This document shows positions 1 to 10,901 of a DNA stretch of 64,000 nt, one piece after another (positions within the stretch are counted from its first letter, which is position 1; every line of letters starts with the position of its first letter). A program made the position numbers and the translations under genes. Source of the DNA: Portulaca oleracea (Eukaryota; Streptophyta; Magnoliopsida; Caryophyllales; Portulacaceae); assembly GCA_029582165.1 (NCBI GenBank), contig CM055877.1, forward strand, positions 33,258,249-33,322,248, written 5' to 3'. The notes under the pieces were generated by a model. That model saw only the letters and a program-made list of their open reading frames with translations, ran no database searches and was not told the DNA's origin.

Positions 1-115
1 TAATATAGTTGTAATTAAACATATTTAATTACTAATTATAGAGGTCTCTAGCAAGACATATAATCACTATATTACTTTGGTTTAATCTCCGTGTATATCG
101 AACATTGGCGGGACA
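1..115 (-). repeat. Ty1/copia LTR fragment
   Basis: This stretch matches 10787-10901 nearly base for base, and both copies end at GGGACA, the complement of the TGTCCC that would begin a minus-strand LTR. A CTCCC-containing sequence follows in both, as expected for the complement of a polypurine tract. It is therefore the outer part of a minus-strand copia LTR cut by the window edge. No coding sequence is seen. Confidence 0.6.
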
Positions 116-159
116 CTCCCAACACTTAGACCCCTGAGTACATGGTTTTAAGTAGCTCC

Positions 160-416
160 AACATGAGTAAATGAGGTTTATTATAACTTTAATATCGGTT
201 TTAACCTTAGTCTTGAAGTTTGATGCCAATCGGGAGACAAATTCAAACATGGAAAGAAAAAGAAAATCGGGAAACGAGCTTTTTTTTCACCTCACAAACT
301 TTAGGGTCCTTTTTTTCAGCCTACAAACTTTAAGGTCCAAAATGTTAAAGTTGAAAACCAAGGGTTTAGAATGTAAATACCCCTAAAATTCGGGGTTCAA
401 AATGCAAAAACCCCCT
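160..416. mobile_element. Truncated foldback MITE (half element)
   Basis: The sequence matches the loop and one arm of the complete foldback element at 5989-6420: shared blocks are the ATCGGGAGA stretch, two 'ACAAACTTTA(A)GG' blocks and the terminal CAAAATGCAAA. The other arm is missing. The element ends exactly where the gag-protease remnant begins (about 417), so it either inserted there or marks the deletion breakpoint of that gene. Confidence 0.55.
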
Positions 417-1864
417 TGTTTAGTTACCTTAATGCCATCTTGGTCGTTGAGCCACTTGAGAGAATAAGGTCGAGGGTGAGGTAACAGTGGCAATCCAAGC
501 TTCTCGACCATATACGTTGAAGCGACATTGGTGCAACTCCTCCCATCAATAATAAGGTTGCACACTTTGCCTCCCACGAAGCACCGAGATTGAAAGATTA
601 TCTTCCGTTGCGCCTTGTCGAGAGGGGCTTCCTAAGTGTGTAAAACCCGCCTCAAGACAAGGGCGTCCCCATGTACGTGGGGTGTAGGGGCGACATCATC
701 ATCTTCACTAGTGACCGCATCCTCAACGATCACATCAGACTCATCCCAGGCTGCTTGCAATTCCTCATCAATGTCCTGAACCTCCTTGAGTGTCAAGGTC
801 CGTCGGTTCGGACAATCCGCCTGATAGTGACCATAGTCGTGGAATTTAAAGCATTTTCTACCCTCCATCCGGCGGGAGGGGCCCATTGGCGACACCACAA
901 CAAGTCCCTTTCCCTTGTCCGTGCGAGGTGTCGAAGGAAACTTGGGTGTCCCACTAGGTTTCGGGGTACCCAAATATGGAGGAGGTCGGCTGGGCAGTAG
1001 AAAGAAGGCTCTCGGTGCCGATTTGGGAGTAGCCTTTTCTTTCTTTCGTCGCTCAACCCGAAGGGCCAAGCTGCACAAGTCATCCATGGAGTAGTATGGT
1101 TGAACCTCAACTTTCTTGGCAACCGAGGAGTCGAATCCATTCAAGAAACGCATCATGGTTTGCGCCTCGGGTTCTTGAAGATCGCTTTTGATGAGGAGTT
1201 GCTCGAACTCTTGAATATAGTCACTCACAGATCGCTTGCCCTGGGTTAGGGCATAAAACTTCCTCAAAACATCCTGTTTGTAGGTGGCGGGCAAGAAACG
1301 ACAGTTCATCAACTGTTTAAGCCGTGTCCAAGTGGCGATCCTCGTTTGACCTTCCCGAGCCCTTTGTGCTTTCACATTCTCAAACCAAAGCGATGCAGCT
1401 TTGGTGAGTTTTAGGCTAGCGATCTTATAGGCCTTCTCATCATTGTATTCTTTGGTCTCAAAGATCCTATCCATCATTTGGATCTACTCAAGGTACTCGT
1501 CAGGATTACAGGAACCATTGAATTCGGGAATGTCGATTTTGACGTCCTGGAAGTCGTCACGATGGGGCCTATCATGTACTTGCCCACGTGGACGGCGACG
1601 AGGGGGACCTCTATCATCGTCACTCGACTCAAAGGGAGGAGGAGGGCGGATAGGGCTTTGAGGGCGCCTTGGACGTTCAATTCGGGGTGGACCTTGGAAG
1701 TTAATGGTTATGTTGTTCATTTGGGCCGCAAGGTCTTGAAGAGTCCGCTCAATGGGGGAGAAACGATTGCCAAAGCTGGTGGTAAGTCGGTCCTCGATAG
1801 CTTGAATTTGAGGGCTACCCCGGTGGCTCGATTCCTCTCGTTCGGGACGAGCTCCGTCGGCCAT
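417..1864 (-). pseudogene. gag-pro: Ty3/gypsy gag-protease remnant
   Basis: Minus-strand reading starting at an ATG at 1864. The order is an Arg/Pro-rich N-terminus, the gag core (IDIPEFNG then MDRIFETKEY), a zinc knuckle and the start of an aspartic protease with the plant-retroelement DGRSCTNVAS motif. It is clearly homologous to the gag at 47796-49844. Two in-frame stops break it: TAG in place of the Trp after YLE (about 1481), and one after RRVLHT (about 632). The zinc knuckle has lost its second cysteine (CFKFHDYGH instead of CxxC). Homology ends at about 417, inside the protease, where a MITE half begins; no RT or integrase remains. A non-functional fossil. Confidence 0.85.
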
Positions 1865-2198
1865 ACCGGGAAAAAGGTGATGGACGGTTAGTGTTTAGGG
1901 TAATTTATGGAGTTTGAAGGTTCTTTTGTAGTTGGCAGGTGTTTGGCTAAGGGTTCTTTCTGTTTTTTTCTCTCAGGCATTTCATCGAACACCTTGCGTG
2001 CACTAATTTCCAACTTCTTTTCAATGCACCAAATAGCTACAAATCCAACAAATACATTCACAATACAATAATTCCCAACACACTTGGGTAATAATGGGGT
2101 CGGGGAACACCAATATTTGCATACAACTCACAAATCCCAGCACTAGAAACAACACTAGCAAGAACAAAGCATAAACTCAAGCCAAATGAAAACTGAAA

Positions 2199-2209
2199 CT
2201 CTGATACCA
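2199..2209 (-). other. Primer binding site (initiator-Met tRNA type)
   Basis: On the minus strand TGGTATCAGAG lies two bases inside the LTR end CTCCA, the standard arrangement in plant LTR elements primed by tRNA-Met. The same CTCCA plus two bases plus primer site recurs at 47441-47459, which supports common descent. Confidence 0.85.
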
Positions 2210-2211
2210 GA

Positions 2212-3126
2212 TGGAGCGTTACCGTCGTGGTGGGATGATGAGAATAGCTTGAGTAGTTGAATGGATTCGATAATCACCAAGAACAATGACCTTGAACACC
2301 CAAAGGTTGGATATGACCATGAGCAAGGAGAACCACAGCTCTAGGCCTAACACCCCACCATGATTATCTAGGATAATCCACCAATAATCACTAAAGGAAT
2401 GACTTGAAACACCACAAAATCACTTGGATAAAGTTAAAAAGATTTTTGAGAAAGTTGGGAAAAAACCCACAATGCCAAAGCATCAAATATACAATGTCCA
2501 AAAGCTACTAAACAATGCCAAGGGAGGGGGTATATATAGAAATGGGGGGAAAAAACAACATGCAGCAACAGCGGTAGGTCTGGGTAGAAGGACGACGTGG
2601 GCGCGACACTGGGCGTCGCGGGCGCGACAGGCGGTGACTTCGACTCAAGTGAGTCTTCTCGCGACTTCAAACGCGTATAACTTCTTCATCCGAACTCTGT
2701 TTTAGGCATGTAAGATATCGATGGAAAGCTCTCAGTGTGTACTTTACGCTCGCGAAATGTGAGACCAATTGGAATTATATTAAAGGAGTTATGACCCAAA
2801 GCGTGAAGGCGCGTCGATTCCGACAACCCACGTTGACCCTTTTCCGCTTATTCTATCCGAATGACTCCGAACCCTTTTAAAGGCCCGAAGTAGGTCCCAT
2901 TGAGGACCCGTAGCTCCACTCCCATGGTTCGAGGTCCCATTTGAAGTGGATGTCACACTCGATGTCGATCAGCTCATGGCTTTAGGGTCTCGGGTCCACC
3001 TTGAAATGGATCCCACCCCTGACCTTGAAGTCATTTTTCTTGTTTTTCATGGAAAAGGTGCGGGAAGACTTGGTGCCCATAAAAAGTGAGACTCGGGCCT
3101 CATCTCGATATGTTCCATGTTCTCTA
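2212..3126 (-). mobile_element. 5' LTR of the 417-1864 gag element
   Basis: The inner end is fixed by CTCCA next to the primer site at 2212. The R-U5 part (2212 to about 2530) shares wording with the LTR of the compact element at 46.4-50.9 kb, including a GTCATTCCTTTA block and CATGGTGGGGTGTTAGG. A TATATATA box sits at 2531-2538 on the minus strand. About 64 bp upstream of it is a palindrome (CGCGAC, 7-nt centre, GTCGCG) at 2602-2620. The outer end is uncertain: TGTCGG at 2825 or TGTAGAG at about 3126 are both possible. No partner LTR is present. Confidence 0.6.
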
Positions 3127-3224
3127 CAAATAGATACTTAAACATCTATCAGCTATCCGCTGGAATTTAACCCCTGTCCGCTACCCCAACCGCTATCTAC
3201 TCCCCCAACCGCTATTCGCTACTG

Positions 3225-3463
3225 AATCGACTACTTTTGCCGCTCGAACAAGGCCTTAGTTTCATTTCTTGGCATCATGTATGTAGACAAGGGAATAGAG
3301 TAGCGCACTTTCTTGCTCATCTTCAACCCTTTAGCTCGGCAACCCGAGTCTGGGTGGAAGAGGGTCCCGAAGAATCTTTATCTTTTGCCTGTGATGACAT
3401 GAACAATTTTTTGAATGATAATGAATAGTCCCGCTTTTTTTGGTGGTTTCCTCTCAAAAAAAA
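3225..3463 (+). pseudogene. LINE 3' end: RNase H-like tail
   Basis: Translation in one frame gives about 65 residues ending in a stop at 3428. They include SFISWHHVCRQGNRVAHFLA and, about 15 residues later, WVEEGPEE. This resembles the C-terminal RNase H (RVT_3) of plant LINE-1 elements, where '(H)V.R.GN.VAH.LA' precedes a WVE/WxE motif. A short 3' UTR and an A-rich run (3456-3463) follow, consistent with a LINE 3' terminus. Everything upstream is missing, so this is a truncated copy. Confidence 0.6.
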
Positions 3464-5450
3464 TTATTAATTGCACATTTTTGAAAAATTAATAAAATTG
3501 ATTAATATTTTATATTGCCTTCCCAAATTATGAGAGAGACTAGGTAATGGATGGGGGTGTTACTATAACAACCGTTCTACTTGTACAGAACTTTGGGACA
3601 TGGAATTAAGGAATTTGTACACATGCCACTTGTTCCATTATTGCCCTTTTCTTTCAAAAAATACATGTCTTTCCCAAATCCAATAAAAACACTTAGCCAG
3701 CACCGATGAAAAAAGTCCATCTTCTCCGTCAGTTAATCCTTGGTGTCAGAAAATACATCTGCTTTTTTGTTTGTTTGAAACAGAAATATACTTTTATCCA
3801 CTGCATGGCAAAAGAGTTGTGGGAAGGGGTTAGGGGGAGGTAAGAAGGTTGTTTACTACTCCTTACTTGTATTTGGGATAGGAGTGAGGGGGAATAAGGG
3901 GAGTACGGTGGAGTATCATTTACCCTCATTTACTCCTTTTAATTCTTAGCTTTTTTAATACCTCGATTTGGAGTATAAATAAATATTAATTGAATCATAA
4001 CATATATAAAAGGGAAAATGATTATATTAATCTTAACCCCAATTGAATCATAATATACATACCTCTCTCGCTACACACACAAACACATTTATGTGTCTCT
4101 CTCAATCTCTTTCTCTATTTCATGAGAGAGAGAGAGAGAGAGAGAGAAATAAAATGTGTATAGAGCTAATGTATAAGTGTAATACAATATCACTGTATTA
4201 CATATAATATGAAAGGGCAAATATATCAATTATATATTTACTGTTATGAATTATCCTAATTGAGTTCCCAATCTATGATAAATAGCTTACTCTTACAAAC
4301 ACTCTCATATGTTCACCCTCCTTTACCCTTATGAACTTCTTCTCTCCTTGATTTCTAACTCTCCCATGTGGACCCTTAGAATTCATCTTAGATTCTATGT
4401 TAATTAAGTTCCTCTGTTTTTGCAAATTTACATTCATAATTGCACCATTGTTTGGATTTGGTCAAATTTTCCATTATCTGACTCCATAAATTTATTGTGA
4501 AAAAATGTTGCAACTTTTGAGATCAAATCAAGATGTAGGATATGATTAAAATGGGAATGAAAACTCACCTCTCTCTCCTGCTATTTGTAAAATGGGAAAC
4601 ACAGGCTAGAGCAAAATGATAAAGGCAATGGAAATTAGTAGCAATTATCTTTTTTAGTTTTAAGGGCTAGGAGCAATTATCAGTTCATCACTATAGAATT
4701 TTCTTTCTTTTTTCAATTAATTTATACTGTAATATTTTTCACTATAAAGAGAAATGCTGATGTTTGAAGTAGTTTGTGTATTTTAGCGGCTCAAATTTCT
4801 GTAGGAATGGACTTTTTGTTACCATAAATTCTAACTTTGACATTTGATTATAGTATCCAAGGATGGCCAGATCAAGTCCCCCACTAATTATCTCTGGGGA
4901 CCTCCTCTCTCACCCCAACTAATTTTGAATTTGTTTTGAATGAAGAGGTTCATAATGACAATAAATGGAGTGAAAGTGTGGCTGCGTTGCATATGTGGTG
5001 TACTGGTGTGTCATGTGTGGTGTAAGATGATGAAGAGGTGACAATTAAAAGGGGTGGGGGCCTATTCAATGTCATTATGTGGACACACAAACACAATGTG
5101 GACAACTCAACAAGATACTCCAGTTAAATTCAAATTGGTGTATCCTCCATGTGTAGCTCACAATCCGGCCATGGTTGTTCTTACTATGGATCAACGACTT
5201 TCGGTATGGTCACGCCAAATTGATCACAAGCCAAAAATACTGATGTACAATATTCAAAATTTTTACGGTCAGGACAATTTGAACGTTTACATATTTGGAA
5301 CAAAATCGGACATCGAATGACCAAATGATGAAAGTTATCCCAGATCTTTCGATCAAACAAATCAATGTCAAATTTTAGACAAAAAATTCTACAATTATAT
5401 ATCATTTTTTCCGGATATAAAACTTAGTATTTAGACTTAGGCCTTGTTCT
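3464..5450. other. AT-rich intergenic DNA, no gene seen
   Basis: About 2 kb with no coherent ORF, no recognisable retroelement domain and no RNA gene. It contains the GA microsatellite annotated separately and weak open stretches (for example 5054-5320) that lack domain similarity or splice context. Probably decayed intergenic sequence. Confidence 0.5.
4124..4147. repeat. (GA)12 microsatellite
   Basis: An uninterrupted GA dinucleotide run of 24 bp, preceded by CT-rich sequence (4095-4115), so local hairpin pairing is possible. Confidence 0.95.
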
Positions 5451-5681
5451 TTAATGATGTTGGTAAGATGCGGTAATAGTGCAGAGTAGTGAAATTATGG
5501 AAAGTGCGATGAAATATGGAATGATATGGTGAAATTTGCAGAAAGTGTAATTGATATGGTAGGTGACGAAAGATAATGTGAAAAGTGAAGAAGAAAAGTG
5601 ATGAGATATATTGGTAATGACTGTGGTAAATTTTTACCTGCTATGATGATTTATAGTACAACACCACACAAAAGAACAAGC
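5451..5681. mobile_element. hAT-like MITE candidate
   Basis: Bounded by inverted GCCTTGTTCTTT and AAAGAACAAGC. The interior is rich in short repeated words built on GGTAA/ATGG and ends in ACACCACACAAAAGAAC, much like the neighbouring element at 6579-6744. The 'CTTGTTCTTTTGTG' style of terminus is common in plant hAT MITEs. No clear 8-bp target duplication was found. Confidence 0.5.
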
Positions 5682-5979
5682 TCAGTTGTGGTAATGTCAA
5701 CTTGCATTGAATTTTGTCGGAACACATGGGGTCTCAACAATATTCTTGTCACAATTGAGAATCAGGGCCTGTCCTTTAGGTTGGTACCAATATACTTACT
5801 TGACCTAATCTAAACTAACCTATATTACCTTACCGTCTAAAACACCAAGACTTACTTTAGATAATTTATATTTAAATTTTTTTATTCAACTTACAAAATT
5901 TACTTAAAAATAAAAAATAAAGAAGTGTCGTGACATTTACCTACCTCCAGTACCTTCCTTACCTAAGTTTTCTAACCTA

Positions 5980-5988
5980 ATATAACTT
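5980..5988. other. Left 9-bp target site duplication
   Basis: ATATAACTT; the right copy at 6421-6429 is ATATAATTT (one mismatch). Together they bracket the foldback element at 5989-6420. Confidence 0.65.
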
Positions 5989-6420
5989 CGAGTTATTTGC
6001 ATTTTGGACCCGAAGTATAGAGATACTTATTTTCCTGGACCATTGGTTTTCATTGTTTATTTTTGGAGACCTAAAGTTTATGAGTTGAATAAAAAACGAT
6101 CTTAAAGTTTGTAGGTTGAAAAAAAGGCTCGTGTACTGTTTTTTATTCCCATGTTTGAATTTATCTCCTAATTAGCATCAAACTTCAGGACTAAGGTTAA
6201 AATTAATATTAAAGCTGTAATACATCTCTAATCGGGAGATAAATACAAACATGACAAGAAAAAAAAAGCAGTAAATGAGCCTTTTTTTCAACCTATAAAC
6301 TTTAAGGTCCTTTTTATTAAACCCATAAACTTTAGGGTTCCAAAATAAATAATGAAAATCATGGGTCCAGATCGAAAATAAATACTCTTATACTTTTGGG
6401 GTCCAAAATGCAAATAGCCC
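5989..6420. mobile_element. Foldback MITE, Mutator-like
   Basis: 432 bp of almost complete inverted repeat. The left arm begins near TTATTTGCATTTTGGACC, and the right arm is its complement ending GGTCCAAAATGCAAATAGCCC; only a short centre around 6195-6235 is unpaired. A 9-bp target duplication with one mismatch flanks it. Long arms plus a 9-bp duplication point to the Mutator superfamily. No transposase is present, so it would depend on another element. A half copy lies at 160-416. Confidence 0.75.
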
Positions 6421-6578
6421 ATATAATTTTCCAATCAATGAAAACCATGGGTCCAGATCTGAATCTTAAGTGGCTTGCGTGAATAATGACCGGACTGATT
6501 TTTTAACATCAACCTATTGCAATTGTAATAGATTTTTCAAATCAAATGGTTTAACTTTGAATTTTTTTTCTATAGTTA

Positions 6579-6744
6579 GGCCATGTTCTTTTGTGCGTTT
6601 AATTTTCGTTGCGGTTAGTTGCGATAGATTGCAGTAAATTGCGGTGGAAATTATAAAAGGGTAATGGTAATTTACGGTATGTTGCAGTAGATTGCGGTCA
6701 TTTACATTACGGTTAGTTGCATTAACACACAAAAGAACGGTGCC
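6579..6744. mobile_element. hAT-like MITE
   Basis: About 166 bp with imperfect terminal inverted repeats: GGCCATGTTCTTTTGTGCG at the left and, read in complement, GGCACCGTTCTTTTGTGTG at the right. The interior holds several GTTGCGGTTA / TTGCGGT words in both orientations, resembling subterminal transposase-binding repeats of hAT elements. The flanking 8-mers (TATAGTTA and TTAGTAGA) match poorly, so the insertion is old. Confidence 0.6.
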
Positions 6745-7017
6745 TTAGTAGATTATAGCCAATTTTATTCACAATCGTAATGAACAGTATTGTACAATTC
6801 CTCAAAGGTGTCCTACGACACTGTATTCTAAGGCTTTCCGCCTTTGGGCCCCATTAGGGAAAATTTCGATTTAATTTGATTTTGAGGAATATCATTCTCC
6901 AAAATTGATCTTTTGCATAACTCATTAGATCAATTGCCATCTGACACACTAGTATTATTAATTAGTTAGTGCTTCTACTTTTGCTATATGACACTTTAAT
7001 GATTTTGTTTGAACGGG

Positions 7018-7222
7018 TGGTTGCGGTGCGGTGTGGTGGAAATTTAAAAATTGTGGTGAATAGAGAAAAATTATGGTAAAATGTGGAAGGTTATGGTGGA
7101 TTGTGGAATGTTGTGGTCTAAATAATTGTAAGTTGGTTGGTAGATTGTAGTGGGTTGTAGTGGATTGTTATGGACTGTGATGGATTAGAAAGTGGTGATG
7201 TGGTGTAGAACCATAACCAACC
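7018..7222. mobile_element. Possible hAT-like MITE with repeated subterminal words
   Basis: The segment opens with GGTTGCGGTGCGG and closes with AACCATAACCAACC. Between them are many GTGGATTGTGG-like words, giving a strongly strand-asymmetric G-over-C composition. The ends are weak inverted repeats and no target duplication is clear, so the call is tentative. Confidence 0.35.
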
Positions 7223-7588
7223 AGTAGAAAAAAAATCGAGCCTAAGTGATTTTATTCTTTTATGTATGTAATGTTATTTTAGTCAGTATTTTATTATCTT
7301 TGAGGATACTTATATCGTTCTTGACCAAAATAGTGTTTGTTAATGTCTGATTGATTAAGTGCCACTTTTTTGATATTGCACTAACTTTACAAAATGACTA
7401 TTATGAAGGATTGCCGGGAGTGCATTAGGAGATTAATTCATATTAAACTGTCCAGAAAAATAAAATTAAGAGATAGTATCGACATATATCATTATACCGA
7501 TTCTAGCCCTTTAAAGTTAAATATTATCAACAATTAGCTAACCTTTTATACTTGATTAAAAATCGAGAATCTTCATCTCATTATTATA

Positions 7589-7938
7589 CAAAAAATTATT
7601 CGGAGGTGTCCTGACTTTTGGTGAAATGTTTTTTAGGTACCTCAACTTTTTAAAACTCATTTTGGGGTACCCTTAATTTTTGTGTTAGTAATTATTAGTT
7701 ACATTTCTCGTCATCAATTTGGTTAAGTGATCAAAATACCTTTCTTCTTCCATTTTTTAAGAAATACCTTTGAAAAAGAAGAATAAGGGTATTTCGGTCA
7801 CTTAAGAAAATTAATGGCCTGAAAAACACCAAATAATTATTAACCCAAAAATTAAGGGTACCTCAAATGAGTTTTGAAAAGTTGGAGTACCCAAAAATAG
7901 TTTCCCCAAATATTGGGGTACCTTTGAATAATGTTTTG
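7589..7938. mobile_element. Foldback MITE with 10-bp target duplication
   Basis: 350 bp of near-complete inverted repeat. The left end is CAAAAAATTATTC and the right end reads CAAAACATTATTC in complement. The arms share blocks such as AAACTCATTT and GGGTACCCTTAATTTTTG across a centre near 7755. The perfect direct repeat CATTATTATA flanks it (7579-7588 and 7939-7948). Size, long arms and a 9-10 bp duplication suggest a Mutator-type MITE of a different family from the 5989 element. Confidence 0.75.
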
Positions 7939-8034
7939 CATTATTATATTTTCATATATAGTTATAGCCCTTAAAGTATTTTTTCAATATGTTTATGATC
8001 TATCAGATAAAATTACTAATATTAAATTTAAATA

Positions 8035-8056
8035 ATATATATATATATATATATAT
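8035..8056. repeat. (AT)11 microsatellite
   Basis: Uninterrupted AT dinucleotides in a very AT-rich stretch (about 7950-8450) in which no gene or element was recognised. Confidence 0.95.
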
Positions 8057-9499
8057 TTTATAAAAATGTAATCATATTCTCTCTAATTTTGGATGTCCAT
8101 CTTTAATCAACAGTTTCTCATATAATATTTTATAAAAAGAATTACAATATTATATTTTTTCAATAGTATTATTTATTAAGAATATAATGATATATATTTT
8201 GTTTGATATATTATATAAATTAACATATTAAAAGTCGAAGTTTTTGATTGACACATATACATAAGTGACATTTAAATAAAAACGGACGGAGTACAATTTA
8301 CCTAAAATTAAATTGATTAAAAATGATATTCCAAAAATAACGTAGTAATGACTGTAAAAAGTATAAAATAATAGAATTATAAGAGTATAGTATACTTCAA
8401 TTATCACACAACATTGTTGTGCTGGCTTCTTTATGACAATCAACTTGCTTTATTTCATAACCTTAAGAGGAAAGATGGTCCCGTCCGAAATAGATTGCAT
8501 TTATTTACTTCTATCTCACAATTGCCTAATAATTCGAGTGGGAAAAAAAGTCTCCTTTAATGATAAATTCCTTAAAAGGTGTGCGAATTTGTAAAACTTG
8601 AAATTCTATTGATTTTGAAAGTGTTAAACAAATGAGCTGTTATTAATAGTTACTTGCTTATACTCATTTGAAGCTGTTGCTTCTTAATTCAGTCTACAGT
8701 TGTTTTTCAATGAGAATAACAAGTAGCTAGGTGTTTGGTTTTGTTCATCTGTAGGGCTATTTTATTATGTTTGCCTTTTGACTTTTGAATTTAATTATCC
8801 TACTAATTCTAAAATGTTGGATTGGATGGATTTAAGCCATGTATTAACTGTAATCCAATGTTTGATTCCGTTATTTAGCACTGACCTAGCTTTATATGGC
8901 GTCGGGTTCATCAAGTCATTTTTGTTGTCAAAAGCAAGGAATAAGGTGGTGTGTGGGAGATGGTCTGAAGACTCATCTAGTCCCATATCAATACCCTTGA
9001 TAGGTTATGCCTTTTAAAATGTTAAAGTCAAAATTCTAGTGACATTGGCAGGATGTTGAAGCGTTGAGCCCACATGCCTCGGACAAATATTATATGGTAA
9101 GTTCTTAGATAATTAATTAAATACATGCCTAATTGATTCATACTTTATATGTGCAGACTAAGAACAAAGATTTTCGAAAATAAGGTGAAGCACAGCTAGG
9201 GAAGATCGCAACTTCCGTACAAGGCATTTGGAAACAATCAAGCCTCACATATGAAAAGAAAGCAACGAATGTGGAAGGAGCTAAGGAATTGATTTTTGTT
9301 TCCATTCTTATCTAGACACTCCATGCCAAGATGATGGATCTCCAATGGTCATATTCTCTCTCTTGCTATTAATAGACGATGAAGACAGAAGAACAACAAT
9401 AAGAAGTTTTACTTCAAAATACTGAGTTATACAAAAATGATTCTATCAAAAAAAAATTGTAACCTTTTCTGTTTCATTCTATTGTAACAAAGACCAACA
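8057..9499. other. Intergenic stretch, possible exon relic
   Basis: No retroelement domain or intact gene is visible. At 9052-9096 a 45-nt in-frame segment lies between a plausible splice acceptor (TTGGCAG) and a plant-like donor (ATGGTAAGT), followed by a 60-bp AT-rich segment ending TGTGCAG. This could be a gene or transposase exon relic or chance. From about 9350 the text may already belong to the SIRE-like LTR that follows. Confidence 0.3.
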
Positions 9500-9947
9500 T
9501 CATAGTGAGCTGTGATTGTAACTAGATTGAGATCCTAGTGTGAGTACCTGAGTTAAGATTGAATCATGGAGCTGTTAGCTAAGTAGTGAAACAAGTAAGC
9601 TTGGTGACAGCCTTTGTTATACCAAGTTGGGAGAAATCCAGGGAGTGGCTGAAAGAGTTAGCTAAGTAGTAAGTCTTAGCTAAGAGTCATTTGCAGTCTG
9701 TCCTTGAAGTGCCCAAGTCAAGGATTGTGGATGAATCAAGAAGATTGACAAATACTCTATAGATAAATTTGTCTGATCGATCTATACGCATTTTAATCTG
9801 TTAGCTATTTAGTTGCCTTGAATATAAGTTTTGATATGAAATTTAATGCTTGAATCTTGATATAAACAGTTGCTTGTGAGATTGGTGTGTCACTGGCAGA
9901 AAAATTTACCCTATATTCATCCCCCCGCTCCCTCTAGCGTTATTTCA
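9500..9947 (+). repeat. SIRE-like copia 5' LTR, 3' portion
   Basis: Matches 60098-60540 over most of its length, including a repeated GTTAGCTAAGTAGTAAGTCTTAG block and a GTCATTTGCA block. It ends TTTCA (9947), followed by a degraded initiator-Met primer site and then a copia gag start. That order (LTR, primer site, gag) fixes it as the 5' LTR of a plus-strand element. The outer boundary is not resolved and may lie before 9500. Confidence 0.65.
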
Positions 9948-9949
9948 AT

Positions 9950-9961
9950 TAGTATCAGATC
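9950..9961 (+). other. Degraded primer binding site (tRNA-Met type)
   Basis: TAGTATCAGATC differs at two positions from TGGTATCAGAGC and lies 2 bp after the LTR end CA. Confidence 0.65.
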
Positions 9962-10005
9962 CTGATCCACCAATCTAAAGAGACAAATCGCTATCTAGGA
10001 AAAGC

Positions 10006-10239
10006 ATGGTCGAAATTGGAAGCTCAAAAACCTCACAAGTTCGATCATTCAACATATCGCCCTTGTTTAAAGGTTCCAACTTCGGATATTGGTGTTGGGT
10101 TTTAATGATCTATTTCCTAAACACATACCAATTAATTTGCGAAATATTCATAACAGTTACAAAACAATTAATCACCCAGGAATCCTCTACTGTATGTCCA
10201 CGCAACACTAATCCGGCTGATGAAGATGTTGACCTTTGA
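10006..10239 (+). pseudogene. gag: SIRE-like copia gag N-terminus
   Basis: An ATG 44 bp after the primer site opens 77 codons that include SPLFKGSNFGYW. This corresponds to the conserved 'PPLFnGxNYxYWKxRM' start of Ty1/copia gag (DUF4219/UBN2 region). The frame stops at 10239. Just after it, an 'ATCCTCTACT..A' and 'GTCCACGCA' sequence from inside the ORF is repeated near 10255-10280. The element is then interrupted by the minus-strand copia LTR and appears to resume at about 18390. Confidence 0.65.
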
Positions 10240-10289
10240 GATTCCAATGGCAAAATCCTCTACTATAGGTCCACGCAGCACTCCGGGAA

Positions 10290-10901
10290 CTCAATTGCTA
10301 GATCGACCCGATCGAGACTAATCTCAATATGAGATGTATGTGTTTGGGTATGTTTGTGAGTTGTTTCAGGAAACAATAACTGTAAACTAGAAGAGAGAGG
10401 AACTCATAAGATCACAATGGTATCTCTCTAGAAGTCTTAAATAGTTGATAATAAATCTCTCAGGGAGACTCCCTTTTATATAGTGTTGGGTGGCTTGGGG
10501 AAAAGGTTAATAAAAACCCTAATCAATCAACTTACACATAAAATGTAGTCTGAGGCCCAACACAGTCAACGTTGCAACAACACAGTCCATGTTGACCTCA
10601 AAAATACATTTTAAGTTAGTTGGAATCAACACGGTCCGTGTCACGCCCACCACGGACCGTGGTGACCCCAACATGGTCCATGTTGAGTTGATTTCTCCTC
10701 CCAACACTCTTAAATATAATACGATATTATTTTAGGTTACATACATTGTTCTAGGGCACTGACTTGTGTGATTCAGTAGGACCAAATAATATAGTTGTAA
10801 TTAAACATATTCAATTACCAAATATAGAGGTCTCTACCTAGACATATAATCAATATATCATTTTCGCTTAAACTCTAAGTATGTCGAACATTGTCGGGAC
10901 A
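10290..10901 (-). mobile_element. 3' LTR of minus-strand copia element
   Basis: Read on the minus strand, the LTR begins TGTCCCGACA at 10901, directly after a purine-rich tract (AAGTGGGAGATTATTGGGA). A TATA box (CTATATAAAAGG) lies near 10470-10480. Between LTR start and TATA, at about 10559-10685, are five versions of a 17-bp palindrome of the form CAACANGGTCCNTGTTG; the last three are almost perfect. The far end is uncertain by tens of bases. The first 115 bases are shared with 1-115. Confidence 0.6.

Noticed and set aside
5054..5320. 88-codon ORF as a possible host gene
   Set aside because: No recognisable domain, splice context or promoter; AT-rich intergenic setting.
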